From: Lindgomyces ingoldianus
Lineage: Eukaryota > Ascomycota > Dothideomycetes > Pleosporales > Lindgomycetaceae
Assembly (NCBI RefSeq): GCF_010093535.1
Contig: NW_022985222.1
Coordinates: 271,949-335,948 of the forward strand
Length of the DNA: 64,000 nucleotides
Direction of reading: 5' to 3'
A model generated the notes under the pieces. The model was given only the letters and a program-made list of their open reading frames with translations, ran no database searches and was not told the origin of the DNA. Of the stretch, positions 1 to 12,630 are shown piece by piece. The translations under genes were made by a program, and so were the position numbers. Position 1 is the first letter of the stretch, and each line of letters starts with the position of its first letter.

Positions 1-2572
1 TTATCTCAACAAACACCTGATCTTCCAAATTGTAGAGTTGATTGTGGTAAGGTTGGTGCCGGAGCTGGGGGAGAGAGGGGTAAGGGAACTGCTCGAGGAG
101 CGGCTGGGTTAATCCTGGTTAAACTTATTTTTTATTCCTACCGTGGAAATGGTACGGCGTCAGCTTTTTGCCTATATGTGGTGTTCTTTATAGGGCTTGC
201 TGCTGGGTATCTGTTGCGTCTTTTGGACTCATCGAACGGCGGTGCATAAGCCATATACAGCATGTTCCGCAGTTCTGTTCTGATGTGAGGTCAGAGCTCC
301 GCGCATGTTGGGTGGACAAAGCTCAAGCTACTTCACCGCCAAAGACCTTCACCGAGATCTTCGCCTCACTCACTCGAAGAGCGAGACAAAACACTTCCCG
401 TATCGCAGTGGCACAGCGATTCGCCTCGGAGCGAATCGAAACGAATTACCGCCTGTTAGAATCACTGGGCTCGTCTCCCCCTATTGTTCGCAGATCTCTC
501 CGGAGCGAACGACAGAACCGATTGTTTCAAATTCTGGAGGGCAAGATTGCAATTGGCTACATCGCAAAGAGAAATGCAATGCCCATTGGCCGCGCAAACA
601 TGCATCCGCATATCCCTCAAAGTAAGGGCATATTACAGCGCATACTGCGTCTGCGGCAGGCAGGTACCACACCGCAATGTTGGAACTTGGGCCAATAAGT
701 CTTCACATATTGCTTGATTGCTGGATGGGGGACGTATGGAGGGATCCTGACTGCATCTCGTGTTGAGCACCTGATTGATGGGTGATGCAGATACTGAAGG
801 AGGGGTAGTTGCTGGAGTACTTTGAGGTTCTTGCAAGGCGCTGTACACCGTATGTCGGACCGTGGAGGGGGCCAGTGTCCATGTCCTATTTGCGGAGGAT
901 CTGGTTCATTTTGGCGCGTTGACCGTTGCCCTGCTGCAGGAATGCCGTGTTAGGATGGAGCAGAATGAACCACATTTTAAAGCTTCGGATTTGCGGTACG
1001 TGGATGTGGTTAGTTGGAATCTGGCTGAATGAACGAGGTTGGATACGAGGACCTGCTGGGCAGTTTCTGAATGTACCTTCCTGTGCGTAACAAGAAGCTC
1101 GGGCACTCCGGACGCATGTCATTCTTTGGCATTGTCGATGCTTTTACCTTACTAGATTTGAGAGAGCTTGGGGAACAGAGTGGTCTTTGTTAGTGGAAGC
1201 AACATAATAGAAAGTGAGGCCTTCCAGAGGATTCTTTGCCTCCTTCGAATCGTTACGACCGGACGCATGTCTGACTTCGGAGAATGAGGCGTTGAAGGAG
1301 CCGGATTCTGGAAAGGTTGCACAAGACATGGGGTAGTATTCTGAATCGTATGGTGTTGGTTGTGTGTCATGAAGATGGATCGAGCCCTTGGTCTTGGATA
1401 TTGGTGGAGAGCTTGTTCGGAGGAAAGCCGGAGCACCACTGGGTGCGCATCTCTGAAGGAGGGTCTGCCACGATCGTTCGACTTGAGATGCATACTATGG
1501 TACTCATCTGCCATTGAGAGATGGGTGACCTTGACAGTTCTCGGCGAGGTAATATGAACTTGAGTAACTTCCTCCAAGTAAATTAGGCCAAACTTCGTCT
1601 CCAATGTCGAGATCATGACATCCCCATCCGATCCATCGCCATCTTCCATGCACAACCCCACATTCCGAAACTGCTTGCTCCCCTCCTCGCCTCGTATCAG
1701 CGCCTTATGGTTCCAGACTTCAAGGTTTGGTTGCCATGCCCCACACTGCAGATATGGCGACAAGAAACAATGTTTCAGATTTAAAAAACAAGCGTCCGAA
1801 CGTTCAGATGACCTCATGCAGAGCCTGCGCACTAATCCAAGTCTCTGGCTCATCAAATGAGCAGAAAAGCCATTAAGGTTCATGATTTTGTAGATACGGG
1901 ACCCCACTTTTCAGGCACGCCATGATTGCCCTAATCATACCAGCCTATCTCGAAAGCCTTGGATAACGGGATGTACCTGCCATGAAAGAAGAAAATATGC
2001 GCTTCTGAGGAGAAATACGCCACACGTCATCAATCGCGGAAAGAAACCAGTTTTTCGTTTGGCGTCCGTCTCTCGCCTTTCGAAAGAAACTAAACGTTCG
2101 CGTGCCAGGCGAGCGAGAGGCTTGATGCAGGAACCGATAGGTCTCACTCACTCGTTCCAACCCGTTTCCCTCATCTTCAGCTCAACTTCTGCTTAAGGAC
2201 CTGTGTACCGAACCCCATGATCCCTGACTCTTCCCTCCGCTCGCGTGTCGATCTATGATCTTCTTTAGTTCACGTTTCCTTGCCATGTGCTTTTCCCCAT
2301 GGAAATGATAATCAGGGGCCGAACCGCTGCCTCAGGTATCCACTAAAGCAACAAGCGAGGTCGCTGCCGAGCCCTCAGAAAATAACCACAGCAACAACAC
2401 CAGAATGGTGGTAGATTTTTACATGAATGAATATTCTCCCTGGAGCATGCCCATCTCGGGGCTAGAAAGTACGACAAAGAATCGCACGACTCAGTTCGCA
2501 TGGAAAGCCGGGCAAACGGCAGCCCCGGAGATGTATTTCCTGTTTTAGAAGATCTCCAGGGTGGGCTTCTGC

Positions 2573-2609
2573 GTGTGTGTGTGTGTGTGTGTATGTGTGT
2601 GTGTGTGTG
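2573..2609. repeat. (GT)n microsatellite
   Basis: An almost uninterrupted run of GT dinucleotides with one A substitution in the middle. It lies outside any supported gene. Confidence 0.95.
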
Positions 2610-2650
2610 GGATGGAATGGGGGCCCCCCATAGGCGTAACACGTGTCATC

Positions 2651-2684
2651 CTCCACGCTCACCTCCACGCCCACCTCCACGCTC
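2651..2684. repeat. 12-bp tandem repeat (CTCCACGCTCAC unit)
   Basis: Nearly three copies of a 12-bp unit, the middle copy differing by one base. It begins 41 bp after the GT microsatellite. Confidence 0.85.
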
Positions 2685-3750
2685 AAACGCATGAAACGCC
2701 ACTTCCGCTGCGGGGAACTGGGTGTGGTGGTGGGTTTCCAATGCTCTTTTGGTCGTTTCTGCGAAATGAAGGCTGATGGAGCTGATGAGAAACACCGCAT
2801 CGCATGAATATCGAATTATACTTTGGGGCATGAAGGCAATATTGCAATGAAACGGTTTCATTGCCATGAAATGGGAGAGCCTCCTAACCCGGTAATGCGA
2901 GATGAAAATAGTTGCGACTTGCCTCCTGAATTACGAATATGTCGAATGAGCGGAGGTGAAGTGTGTACCGATAGAGGAATTGCAGCACAGCTGAGACTCT
3001 CTGAGCATCAAAGCATCAATACTGACTACCCGTACGAGCCCAGGATGCTGGAATTCAATGTTCCTTGAATGGAGGATGCAGTGCTCATGCTCATATGCTT
3101 ACTGCAGCTTCGCCCGTTCGGCCCGTTTGCGCTCTGCAAGGGCCCGTTGGAAGTGCAGCAAATTGGACAAGCAATGGGCGTTTAGAGGCCTGATACTGAC
3201 CGGGGTGGCAGAGAGCAGATGGATTCCGTATGCCCTCCTACGGCGTGGTGTGGCGAAGCAGTATAACACTATAGCAATATAGCAAGCTTCTCTCACCGTT
3301 CGCCCCTGAATTAGAGGCAATAACTAACGCACTGATGTGCTGAAAGTGCTCCGAGCTAAGTGACGAGGCACAGTCATAGTATTTGAGTTTGAAGAGAGAA
3401 AAAAAATAAAGTCAAAACATAGCTGTTCCGTCATTGGTGGTTCTTTTGCGCGGAGCATAAGCCGGCACTTTCAACTGTCCCTGAATTTGCAAAAAGACAA
3501 GCTACTCTCAGGCTTTCAAACCACAGAAGAGATAAAACTCGTATGTTGATATACTTTTGGAAAAAGGATTACCAAGTCTAGTGGCAGGCTAGTTGCACCC
3601 AACACTTTCTCCCGCTCCCTAAAGATTCGCGCAATATAACACCAGCCCCAAACAAGCTGGCTCGGCATTCCCTTTTGGTGGCACAAACACATCATCCACG
3701 GTGGTCAGTTCCACAGCATGAAAGTCACATCACATGACTTCAGCCTTATC

Positions 3751-6122
3751 TCATCGTCCATCCTCTACACTAGTCTCGCACGACAAAGCATGCCATCTGG
3801 CATTCGCTGCACTCCGAACGTGCACAGATTCCACAGAGAGCCCAGTACATGCTACCCTCACACAAGCACAGAAGTAATCATTTTTAAATAGCCCCTGATG
3901 CTGTGCACGCGCACGCAAATAGTCTACGTTAGCAACTGCAACGCTCGAAGCTTGAAACGACGTTTCGCTAGAAACCACATCAGCATCGTCAGTTGCATCG
4001 TCATCAACCACCATTAGAGGCACGAAATATGGAATATGCCGTCCGTTGCGTTTCCACACTTCCAAGACTGTTGGACTAGTTACCCCCGCATGATCGTAGT
4101 GATCGCTCATCAACGACCCTTCGCTGCAACCTAGCTACATCAACAGGTGGACAGGCTAGTTTCGCGTCTTGTTCTGTAACTTGCTCCAGCTGGCCATGAT
4201 AGCCTAGCCACACCCATCCTCCTATCAATCTCGGCACAAAAGCAAACGAAGCCAATGCCAAAAAAAAAACCAACGCTCTAATCCCGAAAGCATGAGCCCA
4301 CATGAAACAATGAAACATTGCGCCAGTCACCTCGCTTTTCTGAAGACCGTGCTCATTCTGCTTTGCGCCTGCACTGACCTGATTTGACGGGCCAGAGTAC
4401 CCGCAATGCTCGCTCTCGATATATCCCCGGAGCTAGACGCGAAGTAGTTAGACGCTTTGCACACAAGCCAGTGTCCAGACGAGTTGGGAAAAGTACCGGT
4501 GTGAGACGGGTGAGTTGCAGAATCGTGACCTTCCTGGAGGGCAGAGCCTGGGAACTGGGGACAAGGCAAGTCAAGGCAAGATTAAGAGGACCGTCTCTCT
4601 GTGATCTGTGAGCTGGCATCACGCAAACTTGTCTCCTGGTTAGACTGGCTTTTGGTAGCATGGCCCTGGACGGCAACTTCCAGGGTGACTTTCTTGCCAG
4701 TGCCAGTGCAGTATCCGTATTACCAGGAAGCTGGAAGCTGGCTGTCTGAGAGCGGTGCGAACGGGCGTTACCCTCCCTTCCGCGACCTCCGCAACGGCGA
4801 GACGCGGAAACCAGACGAATATCATCCAAGGCCGTTAATCAGGGCGAATTCCCAGAAACACTTCTGTCGCATATCAAATTGATTGCAATTGCATTTTTTG
4901 CTGCATGCATGAGTTCTAGGTATCCCTCGCAGCGAGTGATTGATGTCTGCGTGCATTAGCTACATGTGCCTCTGCTCCTGCCACAACTACCAAACTCTCT
5001 CACAGACACACATTTGCATAGAGTGAAGAAAGGGAGATACTGCATGTAGATGCAACCGACGGAATATGAGGCTTTGATTCACGGAAGAAATTAACATCCT
5101 CTCGATGTTCTATCTAGCTCCAGCAGGAGGGTTCAAAGATCAAATCCACCCGGTCATGTTCCGTGCTATGCGATAACAAGCTGGAGGGCAGCTGTGAAGG
5201 GGGTTGAACACTGTCCCAGTAGTAGATCTCCCTTTTACCCAGAGCCCCTCTTTGTCTCGCCTCTAGTGCACTGAGCGTTGATGAAGCACGCCCGACACTA
5301 TCCCAGGCCGCATCGCTTGCCAATCCCACCGCTGCGCCATTCCCCTTTGCACAAGACTGTATCAAAGACACGCGAGACGAGACAAGACATAAATAAAAGT
5401 GAAAAAACGGGACAATACGGCCACAAAAACAAAAGTTGCTCATCAAACCAGGCTCCGGGCTCTTCGGAGCTCGGGAAGGGTGGTTATATCAGACTCAATT
5501 AAGAATCTAGTCTGAGGGGGTGAAACGATTGCGTGAATTGAAACCGAACCCGATCATAAGCGTCCTGAGACATAACGTATGATAGTGGCAAACTCAGCAG
5601 TGGCGCCAGTTCTGAAGATTGGAAGAAAGAAGTACAGCAATACTTGCCCGCGCGAGCGGTTACAGTCTTTTTGGAGTGATGAGAATCAAGATTCACATGC
5701 TCGGAGGGTATAAAGGCAGCCGTCAGCGAAGGGAAAAAAGGGGGAAAATAGTAAGACAGACAGAAATAAGAAAGGAAATTCTCAACCGGGCGTACGGAAA
5801 TGATGATCATGCTAATGATGCTAATGCTCGAGTGCTCGAAAGTCCGATGAGGTGTCCAAAATCCCGCAGCTCCAATATCGCCTATATCCTGTTCCAAAAC
5901 ATATCCTATGCCGAATGTACTTAAATTCTTCCATCTGCCATGCCTCTTTGGACCAAATCCTACACTTCCCAGTCTAATTCCGGTAATGGGTACCAGGAGA
6001 CGCGTGCTCGCGAAGGAAAATGTGCGTCCATTGTCTTGAACGTTCAGGAGCCTGGAGTCGTCAATCCTAGGCCTCTTCAAAGGAACCCCCTTCCACTCCC
6101 AAACAAGGTGACAACTGGCCGT
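3751..6122. other. no convincing gene
   Basis: Two overlapping minus-strand open frames (3751-4113 and 4076-4330) could be exons of a small unknown gene. The upstream one starts with a hydrophobic stretch, but no splice junction or family supports it. A 193-codon minus-strand frame at 5499-6080 lies directly behind the CENP-B-type gene and is more likely its 3' flank. Confidence 0.4.
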
Positions 6123-7907
6123 TCAGGATGAAGAGTTCATCGTATCGAGAGAGTTCTCAACCTTGTGGACCATCCCAAAATCCGGCTCTGACACACGGCG
6201 CATTCCTGACGGCAAGCTTGGAGAGCTCCGGTTGAGTTTGAGCTTCTCCATGAGCTTGCCAATCATAACATACTCTTGAGGTTCAACAAATCCGCTCGGT
6301 TGTTGCTGGAAGAAACTCATAACGAGCTCCAATGCACGACGCGCTTCTTCCTGAGACGGAGTAATGGGCGATGTAGTATCCATTCCTATTGAAGTTGATT
6401 GCGATAGAGACTGCTGCATCGGAATGCTAACCGGAGGGACCGCAGGAACAGGAGGCGGCTGCATCGTGGCAGAAACCTGGGTTGGCGATGCTTGCATCGC
6501 TTCTTCAACGGCGGCCAGGGATGGTCGCACATCACCCATGGGAGACTCAAGCGCCGTGCTGTGAATATACTTCGGTGTTAGGGCGTCGGACGAGGGTGGT
6601 GGCGACATGTACTGCTCCACGCCGACAAGCATCGGGAACGTTTGGCTTCGCGGTCGCTGAAAATTGCTGCTTCCAGGCTGTCCTCTGGCTTGCTGATGTC
6701 CAATAAAGGGGCTCGTTCCGCACGCTGAGTCGGGAGTGAAGAAGGGCGATGTGGGACTAGTAGCCCCTGCAGAGAAAGACGACGGAGCGGTGTCCGTAAA
6801 CACGCTCGAAAGTGATGTGTTACTCTGAGAATGAAACGGCCGATGATGATTTGAAAAGTCATAATTGTCAGGGCTTTCTGTCTTGAGGGAGAGATTCTCC
6901 TCGCTCTTCTTCAGGGTGATGGGCGAGGGGGACGCTACCCCGCTCGGCGATGTCGGTGAGATGCCTCCAGGAGTGTGTGCGTTTGACGGCGGGTTCGAAG
7001 TACCTTCAGATTCCTCTGCTATTGAACTCTTCCTGGATTTCGCACCCATGAGATTATTCTTTTGCTTAAATTTCTCGAGCCAGCTGGCGCTGTTCGCCTT
7101 CAGATGGCTCTCTGAGTTGCCCACTGTAGTCGCGAAGAATTTGGCCTTCTCTCGTATCATGGCATCATTTAAAGGCAGGCCTTGTCTCTGATGGTTTCGC
7201 GCCCAGTTCGAAAGTGCCCTCTCAATGTCAGGAAACTTGCCTTTGGACCTTTTGATGGGTGAACGGCTTCCGTCGTCCTGATACAGATACTTCTCTTTCT
7301 GGCGCAAGACCTTCGAAACGGTACTAGACAAAATCAACAGACGGACATTTAAGATTGGATTGCATCGCAGTACCTTCTCTCCACACCGAACATTGCTGGA
7401 GGAGTGTTAATGAGCTGCTGATATTGGCTCAGAGAAGCGATAGAGCTTACCTCCGATCTCAGTCTGCTTTACTGTTGGATGCTCTTCATGGTAGAGACAC
7501 ATTCGCCTGCGATCCGAATCCGTCAGGGTCTTCCGTGGGGTGGATGAAGTGTGCGATCGGGTAGATGTCGCTGATACTGGGGTTGCGGATGCCGGCGTGA
7601 TGGGCACCGGTGCTGAAGGGAATATGGGAGGAACATAGGTCGACTGGCTGGTCAACATGCTCGGCCATTGGGGCATAATCAAGGGTTGGAGTTGCGGATG
7701 AGTAGTCCTAGGTGGGTGCATGCCGGTGGTATAAAGCGGTTCCATGGGCAGCGGGGCATAGTTGTTGAAGCCATTGTAGTCTTGCACGGGCGACTGGTGG
7801 TGGGGATGGCTGTATGTGTTAGTCTCGGCCCAGTTCGAGTTGCTGTCGTCATAGGCCTGGTCCTGGTGGTGGTGATGCTGCTCGTGGTCCATTTGCAGCT
7901 GGCTCAT
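6123..7907 (-). CDS. CENP-B-type helix-turn-helix DNA-binding protein (559 aa, three exons)
   Basis: The exons are 7907-7451, 7395-7374 (only 22 nt) and 7323-6123; the joins keep frame and rebuild an uninterrupted HTH. Residues about 125-175 form the CENP-B N-terminal/Psq-like HTH (TEIGAMFGVERSTVSKVLRQ spans both introns). Residues about 180-250 form a second, CENPB-type HTH with the typical SASWLEKFKQKN ending. The N-terminus is rich in His, Gln, Pro and Ser. The C-terminal half is low-complexity Ser/Pro with many SP/TP sites, and no DDE transposase domain follows. This architecture is known in fungal nuclear proteins related to pogo-derived CENP-B/ARS-binding proteins. The role is probably nuclear DNA binding; the target is unknown. 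The start is the first Met of the open frame. Upstream DNA is GC-rich, which may mean a long leader. Confidence 0.85.
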
Positions 7908-9724
7908 GGCGAGCTGCGGTGGCTACGGGTGGGTGATTGGAACCTTGATACAAACTATCCGTGCTATTGTGGGAGCGTCCGTGTTAGATCTTCAGTGATG
8001 CGGGTCGCAAGGCGGGCATTTGCGTCTTCCGGCGTGTTCCTGGGCGTGAGTGACCTCGCTGTCCGCCGCGCGCATGCATGCATGAGATGGGCGACGGTTC
8101 CTGAAGCGACAGCGGTGGTTCCGCGACGGCCTTTTGTCAGCAGTAGGCGGCGCAGCGGGGACTAAAAGAGGCAGAAAACGAAACGAGAATGCGGCTTGGG
8201 TGCGGCGATGATGGCTGAACTGGAGAATCTGGAGACTGCAGGGCAAGCGTTGCAAGTTTCGGTCTGCAGACTGCGAGTGTACTTGAGGATGGCCTGGAGG
8301 GCAGTGGTAGGCTAGCGGATGCTTCTGCGGGACCGGTTGTGCAGAGACGGGAGCCTCTGCGGGACGGGTCCCCTGTAGGAATGGGTTGTTTCGAGCCCAA
8401 GGATGGCCTGGGATGTCGGGGGGTGCATGCGGCGGGCCTGGCGTGTGCATGCGCTGCCCTGGCCGAGGGCGCCCCCGTCGCTTGGGGGTCGACAGCGTTA
8501 GTAGCGCCAGGACGTGGGCCAGAAAGGCGGCCGCAGTCCTCCAAGTCCCCCCTTGCACACCTACGCACGCCTGCATCTGTGCATCTGCCCGGCGGCAAAT
8601 GGGAACTCTAGGCGATTTCGCGCGGCCACCGTCCCTTCGAGCTTTGCGGCCTTTGCGGGCCATAGGGAGGATAATCCATCTGACCCATCATGGCAGCGCA
8701 GCGCACTGCTCGACGGCCGGCTAATCTAACGCTGCCAAAAGCGGATGCGGCCAGAGTGGCTGCTCCATATTGGCACAAGACAGAGGACTCGTGCGCCTGT
8801 GTGCAGTGTTGCTGGCCGTTGCCGTGCTCTGGTGGCGTGCAACCCCAATTCACCACGGCTCTTCCCAGCCGGCCTGGCGATGACCGCAGGCGCTGCATAA
8901 AGGAGAACGACTGTCCGAGTATCGTCGCTGCCCAGAAAGTGTCGAAGGGCTGAAACGTATACGGAAAAGATGCAATGGCGCCCTGGCAAATCGAGCCACC
9001 AGAGACATTTTAGGTTTGACCGAAGAGCCACTCAGGCCCGAGAGAGCTGGCCGGCTGCCATGTCCAGCGAGCGATAATTAGCGCTCCGATGACAGCCAGT
9101 GCTCTGAGTCGGGGCCTTGCTCATCGCTCGACCGCACCCCTGTTGTTTTTCTCCGACTCGACAACTGTTGTGATCAATGGACCAATGAAACAACCCAATA
9201 TCAGGAGCGAGGGCTTGAAAGCGATCGTCGTATTCCCTGAGGTTCCGAAATAACAATATGGAAAAACAATGTTGCTGAGACCGTTCCAATAGCCACCACC
9301 GACTCACGTTCAACGACGAGGCTCTCGCTGAGATGTGCCTCTTCGGGACGCGGTGGACCACCTATGAATGATCTGCCTGTCTGTTTCGAAGAGCACTAGT
9401 TCGAAGCGGTCGTCGAAATGGCCTGGCGAATGATTGATCCGATCCGCTGTGTAAGCTGCTCTGGCCGAAAATAAACGTGCTGATGTCGTTGCAATACTAT
9501 TGGTACCGCGCCACGGCCAATCCAACATTCCATGCCGACCATTGAGCTCCGCCTTGCTCGCCTTGACGTCCCATGACACCATCTAGCTCTGATACGAGAA
9601 TGAGACACTCAAAAGCCATCCTTTTATAGCCCCCTTATTGCACCATTCAGATCCCGTTGCGGGGGGAGTAAGACGTACATACACAATGACTCGCCGAAGA
9701 CGCTGTTCCGTCTTCACGACAGTG
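7908..9724. other. GC-rich leader/intergenic region
   Basis: The first 0.8 kb upstream of the CENP-B-type gene is clearly GC-rich and carries overlapping open frames on both strands, as expected from composition alone. No protein motif is visible. It is plausibly promoter plus a long 5' leader. From about 8.7 to 9.7 kb I see nothing that I can name. Confidence 0.5.
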
Positions 9725-11294
9725 TTACCGCTTGATGATAGTGACTGGATATGATGTAAGCGACCGAGATACACTATCTCGGGAAATCAGACTTACTGAT
9801 GTCTTCATCGGCAAGCTCATGAGCCAGTCCCACCCGCTGTGGCTGATGTTTTACAGACTTGCCATACACGATGGCTTGCTTGAATTGCTCAACAATCGTC
9901 TTGTGGATCGAATTGCACTGCCGTGCCGTTAGCGGCCAATATATCACTCTACCCGACGAGCGACCTACGAAATCTTCCACCGTACAAGCCGTCGACCTCA
10001 GCACGACCGGGGCGGAGTAATCCGGCGTCTTTCCCTTGGGCTTCGTGTAGACTCGAACCAGATTCAGCTTTTCCCACATCTGTTCGAGCAATTCATCAAC
10101 ATTCCAGCCATGCTCTGAGCTGATAGGGCAAGCATTCGGAATTCGATATAACAGGTCCAGCTCCTCGATCGATATAGCATCAATCTTGTTCAGCGCGTAA
10201 ATCACCGGAATGTAGCTTCGACTCTTCGCCTCCAATACATCGATCAGGTCGTCAATCGTCGCGTCGCAACGAATCGCGATATCCGCAGATGCGATTCGAT
10301 ACTCATTCATCACGGCCTTTATTTCATCATGATCAATGTGTGTTAGAGGGACCGTCGAGGTGATGGCGAGCCCCCCTTTGTCCTTCTTCTTGAACACGAT
10401 GTTCGGGGGACTCTTGTTGATTCGAATTCCAAAACCTTCCAGTTCTTGTTCAATGACACGCTTATCTGTCAGAGGCTTGTTCACGTCCAGAACAATAAAG
10501 ATCAAATGGCACGTCTTTGCTACCGCGATAACCTGCCGACCACGACCTTTACCATCTTTCGCGCCTTGAATAATACCGGGAAGATCAAGGATCTGGATGT
10601 TTGCACCATTATACTGGACTTGGCCAGGGACAGTAGTGAGCTACAGGAGGGTTAGAAAGGCCATGAGAGAGAGTTTCGGTCAAGTACCGTTGTAAATTCG
10701 TATGCGGCGGCTGTATACACGTCAGTTTCGCGAAGAAATGGCAGAGAATCAAGCTAGACGCAGACCTTCGGAGTGTTGACCGGTCAGTCGACTCATGAGT
10801 GTACTCTTCCCCACTGAAGGAAAGCCAATGAAGCCCCTAAATTCAATTTAGTAAATGAATAAAGGTGTGCGAACTCATGCTGAGCATACACACTGGCAAC
10901 ACCAGTTCTTGCCACATCAAATCCAACTATCGCTATGTAAGCCAGCTATCTGAGTCGTTAGCAAGTCGTGTTTTACCTCCCCCTCCTCCACCACTAGACG
11001 TAGGTGTAAGGAGCTCCCGCTTCAGCTTCGCAAGCTTTGCCTTCAGTTGTCCTGTTTTTATGAGCACTAATGTACCCGATCTCGATTGCCACTCACGTAC
11101 CCAAATGAAATGACGTAGCCTTGTTCTTTTGTGTCCGGGCCATCTAGAGCAGTATATCAGCCATGGGAAGGCTCGTTGAGCCGTATTGGCGTACTTCGGA
11201 TTCAATTTCCTTGATCTGTTAAGAAGGGTATTAGCACGATTCAAGCGATTCGTCTTAGGGTATCATGACTCACCTTATCCACCGTGGTCGCCAT
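9725..11294 (-). CDS. RBG1: DRG-family GTPase Rbg1/DRG1 (367 aa, ten exons)
   Basis: Developmentally regulated GTP-binding protein, a ribosome-associated translation factor that normally partners a DFRP/Tma46 protein in the cytoplasm. Exons: 11294-11274, 11215-11195, 11143-11101, 11051-10977, 10926-10890, 10836-10766, 10710-10688, 10640-9969, 9917-9797 and 9744-9725. All phases agree and give 367 aa, the length of human DRG1. Visible motifs are N-terminal MATTVDKIKEIE, the basic [14 protein letters not shown] helix, P-loop [10 protein letters not shown]3 [10 protein letters not shown]4 NKID, and a C-terminal TGS domain from about residue 290 ending ADEDIITIIKR. An intron of 51 nt after EDF is in frame, so reading through it would add 17 spurious residues. 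Half the exons are shorter than 45 nt. It is divergent from the cysteine dioxygenase gene. Confidence 0.95.
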
Positions 11295-11813
11295 TTTGCT
11301 GTTTAGAGTCTAGGCTAATGGTTCGATAGTAACGTATGGGCAACGTTTGCGATTGAACAAAATTTGAGGTTGAGCCTTGCTGCAGGATGACGGAGGGGCG
11401 ACACGTGGGGCTCGGAGAATGATTTGACCGCTCCGACTTCGCCGACAAACAGATTCCGATGGAAGCCGAGCGTTCAATTCACTCGTTTCAAGCGGCGAAT
11501 GTTTGATCTAACGACATACGTGGCTGCCTGATAACGCAGCTGACTGATTAGCACATCACAGGATCCTCGTGAAGCATGCTCTTACATAAGTGGAAATGCT
11601 ATCCCGTTAGCATTGTAGGGGCTCTCAGCATCGTTTCCAGTCTGCTCTACTTCACAATATCCTTTGTCCGTTGCAGCGAGCTCAACAAAACAAAGTATTC
11701 TTTCATGATACACGCAACCTCTCACTGCTCTCGTATGCCAGTCCTTCGTGTCTGCACCGGCATTCCTCCACTGCATCTTTAGAGTGACAGTCTACTGCTA
11801 CGTTGACTTCACT
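11295..11813. promoter_or_regulatory. divergent promoter region between RBG1 and cysteine dioxygenase
   Basis: This 519-bp interval separates two head-to-head genes, so it must hold both promoters and 5' leaders. I see no motif specific enough to name. The short open frames inside it have no support. Confidence 0.6.
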
Positions 11814-12630
11814 ATGCCTGGAATTAGGCAAGATGTCGAAGTGAATGACAAATTTCAGGTCCTGGTAGATTCGCTCAATGAAATACTCGGGCCTAGCTCC
11901 GGCATAAACTCCGAAGATGTTGACGAGACCGAACTTCAAGAGTTAATGAATAGCTACGTCTCTAACGAGTCGGAGTGGGGAAAGTTTGCCTTTAAAGACG
12001 GTTCTAGATCCTACACGCGCAATCTAGTGGACAAGGGGAATGGAAAGTGCAACTTAGTATGAAAATTTGGTAGCTTTTATATACCTCCGCTGACACACAG
12101 CAGTTGATTCTTGTTTGGACACCGGGGAAAGGGAGCCCTATCCATGAGTAAGACCTTTTTTCGCCACTTACGGGAATATTCGCTGACTTCACTTAGCCAC
12201 AACAACGCTCATTGTATCATGAAAGTCTTGAAGGGTCGATTAAAGGAAACACAATATTCATGGCCAACCGTCCATCTCAACAATTCTGAAGACTCTGCAC
12301 TCAAAGTTAATAATGAAACAATCTACCACGAGAATGAAGTCACATACATGTCCGACAAACTGGGTCTACACAAAGTCTCGAATCCAGACTCCTCTGGGTA
12401 TGCTGTTTCACTTCATCGTAAGTATTGCCTTGCCTCTCTGCCTTGCCATCCTCTCCCTTTCCTGACCTCTCTCCCTGAGCCTAGGTTGATTGTAGATAGT
12501 CTATACGCCCCCAAATGTCGCAGTGTACGGATGCCACGTCTTCGACGAAAAAACCGGAACTCCATCGCACCGGAAACAATGCGGGTTTTTCTCCGAGTAT
12601 GGGGTCTTGAACCCAGCGCGTCCGATGTAG
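11814..12630 (+). CDS. CDO1: cysteine dioxygenase (212 aa, four exons)
   Basis: Iron(II) enzyme that oxidises L-cysteine with O2 to cysteine sulfinic acid, the first step of cysteine catabolism in the cytosol. Exons are 11814-12056, 12104-12147, 12197-12417 and 12500-12630; phases agree and give 212 aa. The cupin motifs rebuild correctly: GSPIHDHNNAHC supplies iron ligands His95 and His97, and VSLHLYTPP supplies His169. Cys102 matches the cysteine that is crosslinked to tyrosine in mammalian CDO, so the cofactor-forming residue is present. The sequence ends [16 protein letters not shown]. The last intron has two nearby acceptors; only the downstream one, at 12499, keeps the LYTPP frame. The start is the first Met giving a normal fungal N-terminus (MPGIRQDV). 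Confidence 0.95.

Larger units (their letters stand above)
1..3750. other. no convincing gene
   Basis: I see no recognisable gene in this stretch. Several short open frames exist on both strands, including a 251-codon frame on the minus strand ending near 1152, but none has a recognisable motif, a believable splice pattern or protein-like composition. The only clear structure is simple repeats near 2.6 kb. It could hold UTRs or a lineage-specific gene that I cannot recognise. Confidence 0.5.

Noticed and set aside
1152..1907. 251-codon minus-strand frame
   Set aside because: No recognisable domain, no conserved pattern and no splice support; kept only as a note.
5499..6080. 193-codon minus-strand open frame
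   Set aside because: It follows the CENP-B-type gene directly on the same strand, has no motif and an odd Ser/Phe/Ile composition; more likely 3' UTR or flank.
7992..8663. 223-codon minus-strand frame upstream of the CENP-B-type gene
   Set aside because: GC-rich DNA gives long frames on both strands here; the translation is Arg/Pro/His-rich without any domain.
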